A stretch of DNA of 7,156 nt, from positions 3,195 through 10,350 of the forward strand of contig DQDL01000115.1 of the NCBI GenBank assembly GCA_003533405.1, given 5' to 3'. Under the pieces are notes generated by a model. It worked only from the letters and a program-made list of their open reading frames with translations, made no database searches and was not told the origin of the DNA. Source of the DNA: Clostridiales bacterium. GTDB taxonomy: Bacteria > Bacillota > Clostridia > Oscillospirales > Oscillospiraceae. A program made the translations under genes and the position numbers. Shown one piece after another: positions 5,983 through 7,156 of this stretch. The stretch's first letter is position 1. The number at the start of each line of letters is the position of its first letter.

Positions 5983-7101
5983 GTTGTTTCCAAAGGCGAC
6001 AGCCTGTATTCCATAGCCCGCAAATTCGGCGTATCGCCGACGGAGCTGAGCTACATAAACGCACTTTCTGACCCCGACCGGCTCACGATAGGGCAGACGC
6101 TCGTCATCCCCGGGGGCAGCGCACCGCAGGGTCAGATAGAGGTAAACGGCTACGCCTACCCCAATATAAGCGACACCGTGCTTTCCGAAGCGCTGCCGTA
6201 CATGACATTTCTGTGCCCGTTTTCGTGGCACATCGACGCAGCCGGCGGCATAACGCCAATTGACGATAAGCGCATGATAAGCCGTGCGTATGAGACGGCG
6301 ACTGCACCAATGCTCACGCTCACGAACATCGGCACATCCGGCGGCTTTTCAAGCGATATCGCCCATGCGATTTTTACAGACGACGCAGCTCAGACCACGC
6401 TTATCGATAACATTCTTGCGGCGCTTCGCAGTCGTGGCTACTACGGTGTGAACCTCAATATCGAATATGTCTACCCCTTTGACCGATCCGGGTACAACGC
6501 CTTTTTAAAGCGCCTGTCCGAGACGCTGCACCCCAAGGGGTACTACCTCACGAGCGCCATTGCTCCCAAGACCTCCGATGACCAATACGGACTTCTCTAC
6601 ACCGCCCACGACTACGAGGCGCACGGCAGGTACTGCGACCGTGTCATTATCATGACCTACGAATGGGGCTACACCTACAGCGCCCCGCAGGCCGTGTCGC
6701 CGGTCGACCGGATGCGCAAGGTGCTCGACTACGCCGTGACGAAAATTCCCTCTGGCAAGATATTGCTCGGCTTTTCAAACTACGGCTACAACTGGACGCT
6801 GCCGTGGCAGCAGGGCAGGGCGGCTTCCGTGATATCCAACACCGCCGCCATGAACCTTGCGGCGGCCAGCTTTGCGCAGATCAAATTCAGCGAGCAGGCG
6901 CAAGCGCCGTTTTTTAATTACACAGACCCATCCGGCGTGCGCCACGAGGTGTGGTTTGAGGACGCACGGAGCGTCAAGGCACGCTTGCAGCTGGTCTCGG
7001 AGTATAACCTTGCGGGAATAAGCTACTGGACGATAAACTATCAGAATCGAGCCGGCTTTGCCGTGCTGGAGTCCATGTACGGCGTTGAGAAGATAATATG
7101 A
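5971..7101 (+). CDS. LysM-GH18 spore-type peptidoglycan hydrolase (YaaH/SleL-like)
   Basis: This 376-residue protein has one LysM domain at 3-47 (VSKGDSLYSIARKFGVSP at 6-23, GQTLVIP at 41-47) that binds the glycan backbone, then a GH18 barrel at about 58-370. GH18 landmarks are VNLNIEYV at 160-167 with the catalytic Glu165, MTYEWG at 228-233, HEVWFEDARS at 325-334 and GISYW at 349-353. Relatives YaaH and SleL are N-acetylglucosaminidases that act on spore cortex peptidoglycan during germination. They are made in the mother cell and lack a signal peptide, as does this protein, whose LysM begins at residue 3. B. subtilis YaaH and SleL carry two LysM domains; here there is one. Residue 163 is Asn where the DxE motif of GH18 normally has Asp, so activity may be altered. 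The start at 5971 follows GAGGTGA by 4 bases and lies in a hairpin; a sigma-E-like promoter is just upstream. Confidence 0.9.
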   Translation: MRIFVVSKGDSLYSIARKFGVSPTELSYINALSDPDRLTIGQTLVIPGGSAPQGQIEVNGYAYPNISDTVLSEALPYMTFLCPFSWHIDAAGGITPIDDKRMISRAYETATAPMLTLTNIGTSGGFSSDIAHAIFTDDAAQTTLIDNILAALRSRGYYGVNLNIEYVYPFDRSGYNAFLKRLSETLHPKGYYLTSAIAPKTSDDQYGLLYTAHDYEAHGRYCDRVIIMTYEWGYTYSAPQAVSPVDRMRKVLDYAVTKIPSGKILLGFSNYGYNWTLPWQQGRAASVISNTAAMNLAAASFAQIKFSEQAQAPFFNYTDPSGVRHEVWFEDARSVKARLQLVSEYNLAGISYWTINYQNRAGFAVLESMYGVEKII

Positions 7102-7136
7102 AAAATCTGCTGTATCAAAGGATACAGCAGATTTTT
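7101..7136. terminator. Strong intrinsic terminator after the LysM-GH18 gene
   Basis: A perfect 16-bp stem, left arm 7101-7116 (ending CTGTATC) and right arm 7121-7136 (starting GATACAG), has an AAAG loop. The arms begin with AAAAA and end with TTTTT, so it should terminate from either direction. It starts at the last base of the stop codon. A convergent minus-strand gene to the right is possible but not visible in the remaining 20 bases. Confidence 0.92.
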
Positions 7137-7156
7137 CAGACTGTCAAAGAACTAGG

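Noticed and set aside
7137..7156. Possible end of a convergent gene or TTTGACAG -35-like box on the minus strand
   Set aside because: Only 20 bases remain after the terminator, too little to support a gene or a promoter.

Overview
The window reads like an ordinary chromosomal segment of a Gram-positive, spore-forming member of the Clostridia, most likely an Oscillospiraceae/Ruminococcaceae-type gut bacterium. The evidence is a moderately GC-rich sequence with frequent AGGAG-type ribosome binding sites, a ThiI that lacks the rhodanese domain, and a LysM-GH18 enzyme of the YaaH/SleL spore family with no signal peptide. Genus-level placement is inference. I see no mobile element, CRISPR array, rRNA, tRNA or prophage gene, and no frameshifted gene.

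Layout. (1) Positions 1-2236, plus strand: the 3' part of thiI (tRNA 4-thiouridine synthesis) overlaps cinA (nicotinamide-nucleotide amidohydrolase family) by 4 bases. (2) 2241-2267: a hairpin shared as terminator by cinA and a convergent minus-strand gene. (3) 2279-2962, minus strand: a YhhN/TMEM86-family membrane protein. Its promoter (3004-3032) contains a good candidate operator dyad. (4) 3124-3516, plus strand: a small DUF1232 (YkvA-like) membrane protein with its own promoter, and a terminator that includes its stop codon. (5) 3707-5933, plus strand: a Na/Pi cotransporter with a C-terminal PhoU-like domain, tightly coupled to a Nudix hydrolase of the 8-oxo-dGTPase type. (6) 5971-7101, plus strand: the LysM-GH18 spore-type peptidoglycan hydrolase, closed by a 16-bp perfect-stem terminator.

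The most interesting spot is the 37-base gap between the Nudix gene and the hydrolase. It contains a sequence resembling a sigma-E (mother-cell sporulation) promoter. It also holds the left arm of a perfect 11-bp inverted repeat whose right arm covers the hydrolase start codon and is followed by a T run. On read-through mRNA from the phosphate operon this hairpin could terminate transcription or hide the start codon. An mRNA started at the sigma-E-like promoter would lack the left arm and could be translated freely. That would be a compact way to keep a wall hydrolase silent in vegetative cells, similar in logic to phage T4 lysozyme gene e. A second point is that the hydrolase has Asn where the GH18 DxE motif has Asp next to the catalytic Glu.

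Functionally, thiI-cinA concerns tRNA modification and cofactor housekeeping, and the Na/Pi-Nudix pair concerns phosphate uptake and nucleotide-pool sanitation. The other genes are separate transcription units. I did not find a convincing new multi-gene system; the novelty candidates are regulatory and at the level of single residues.
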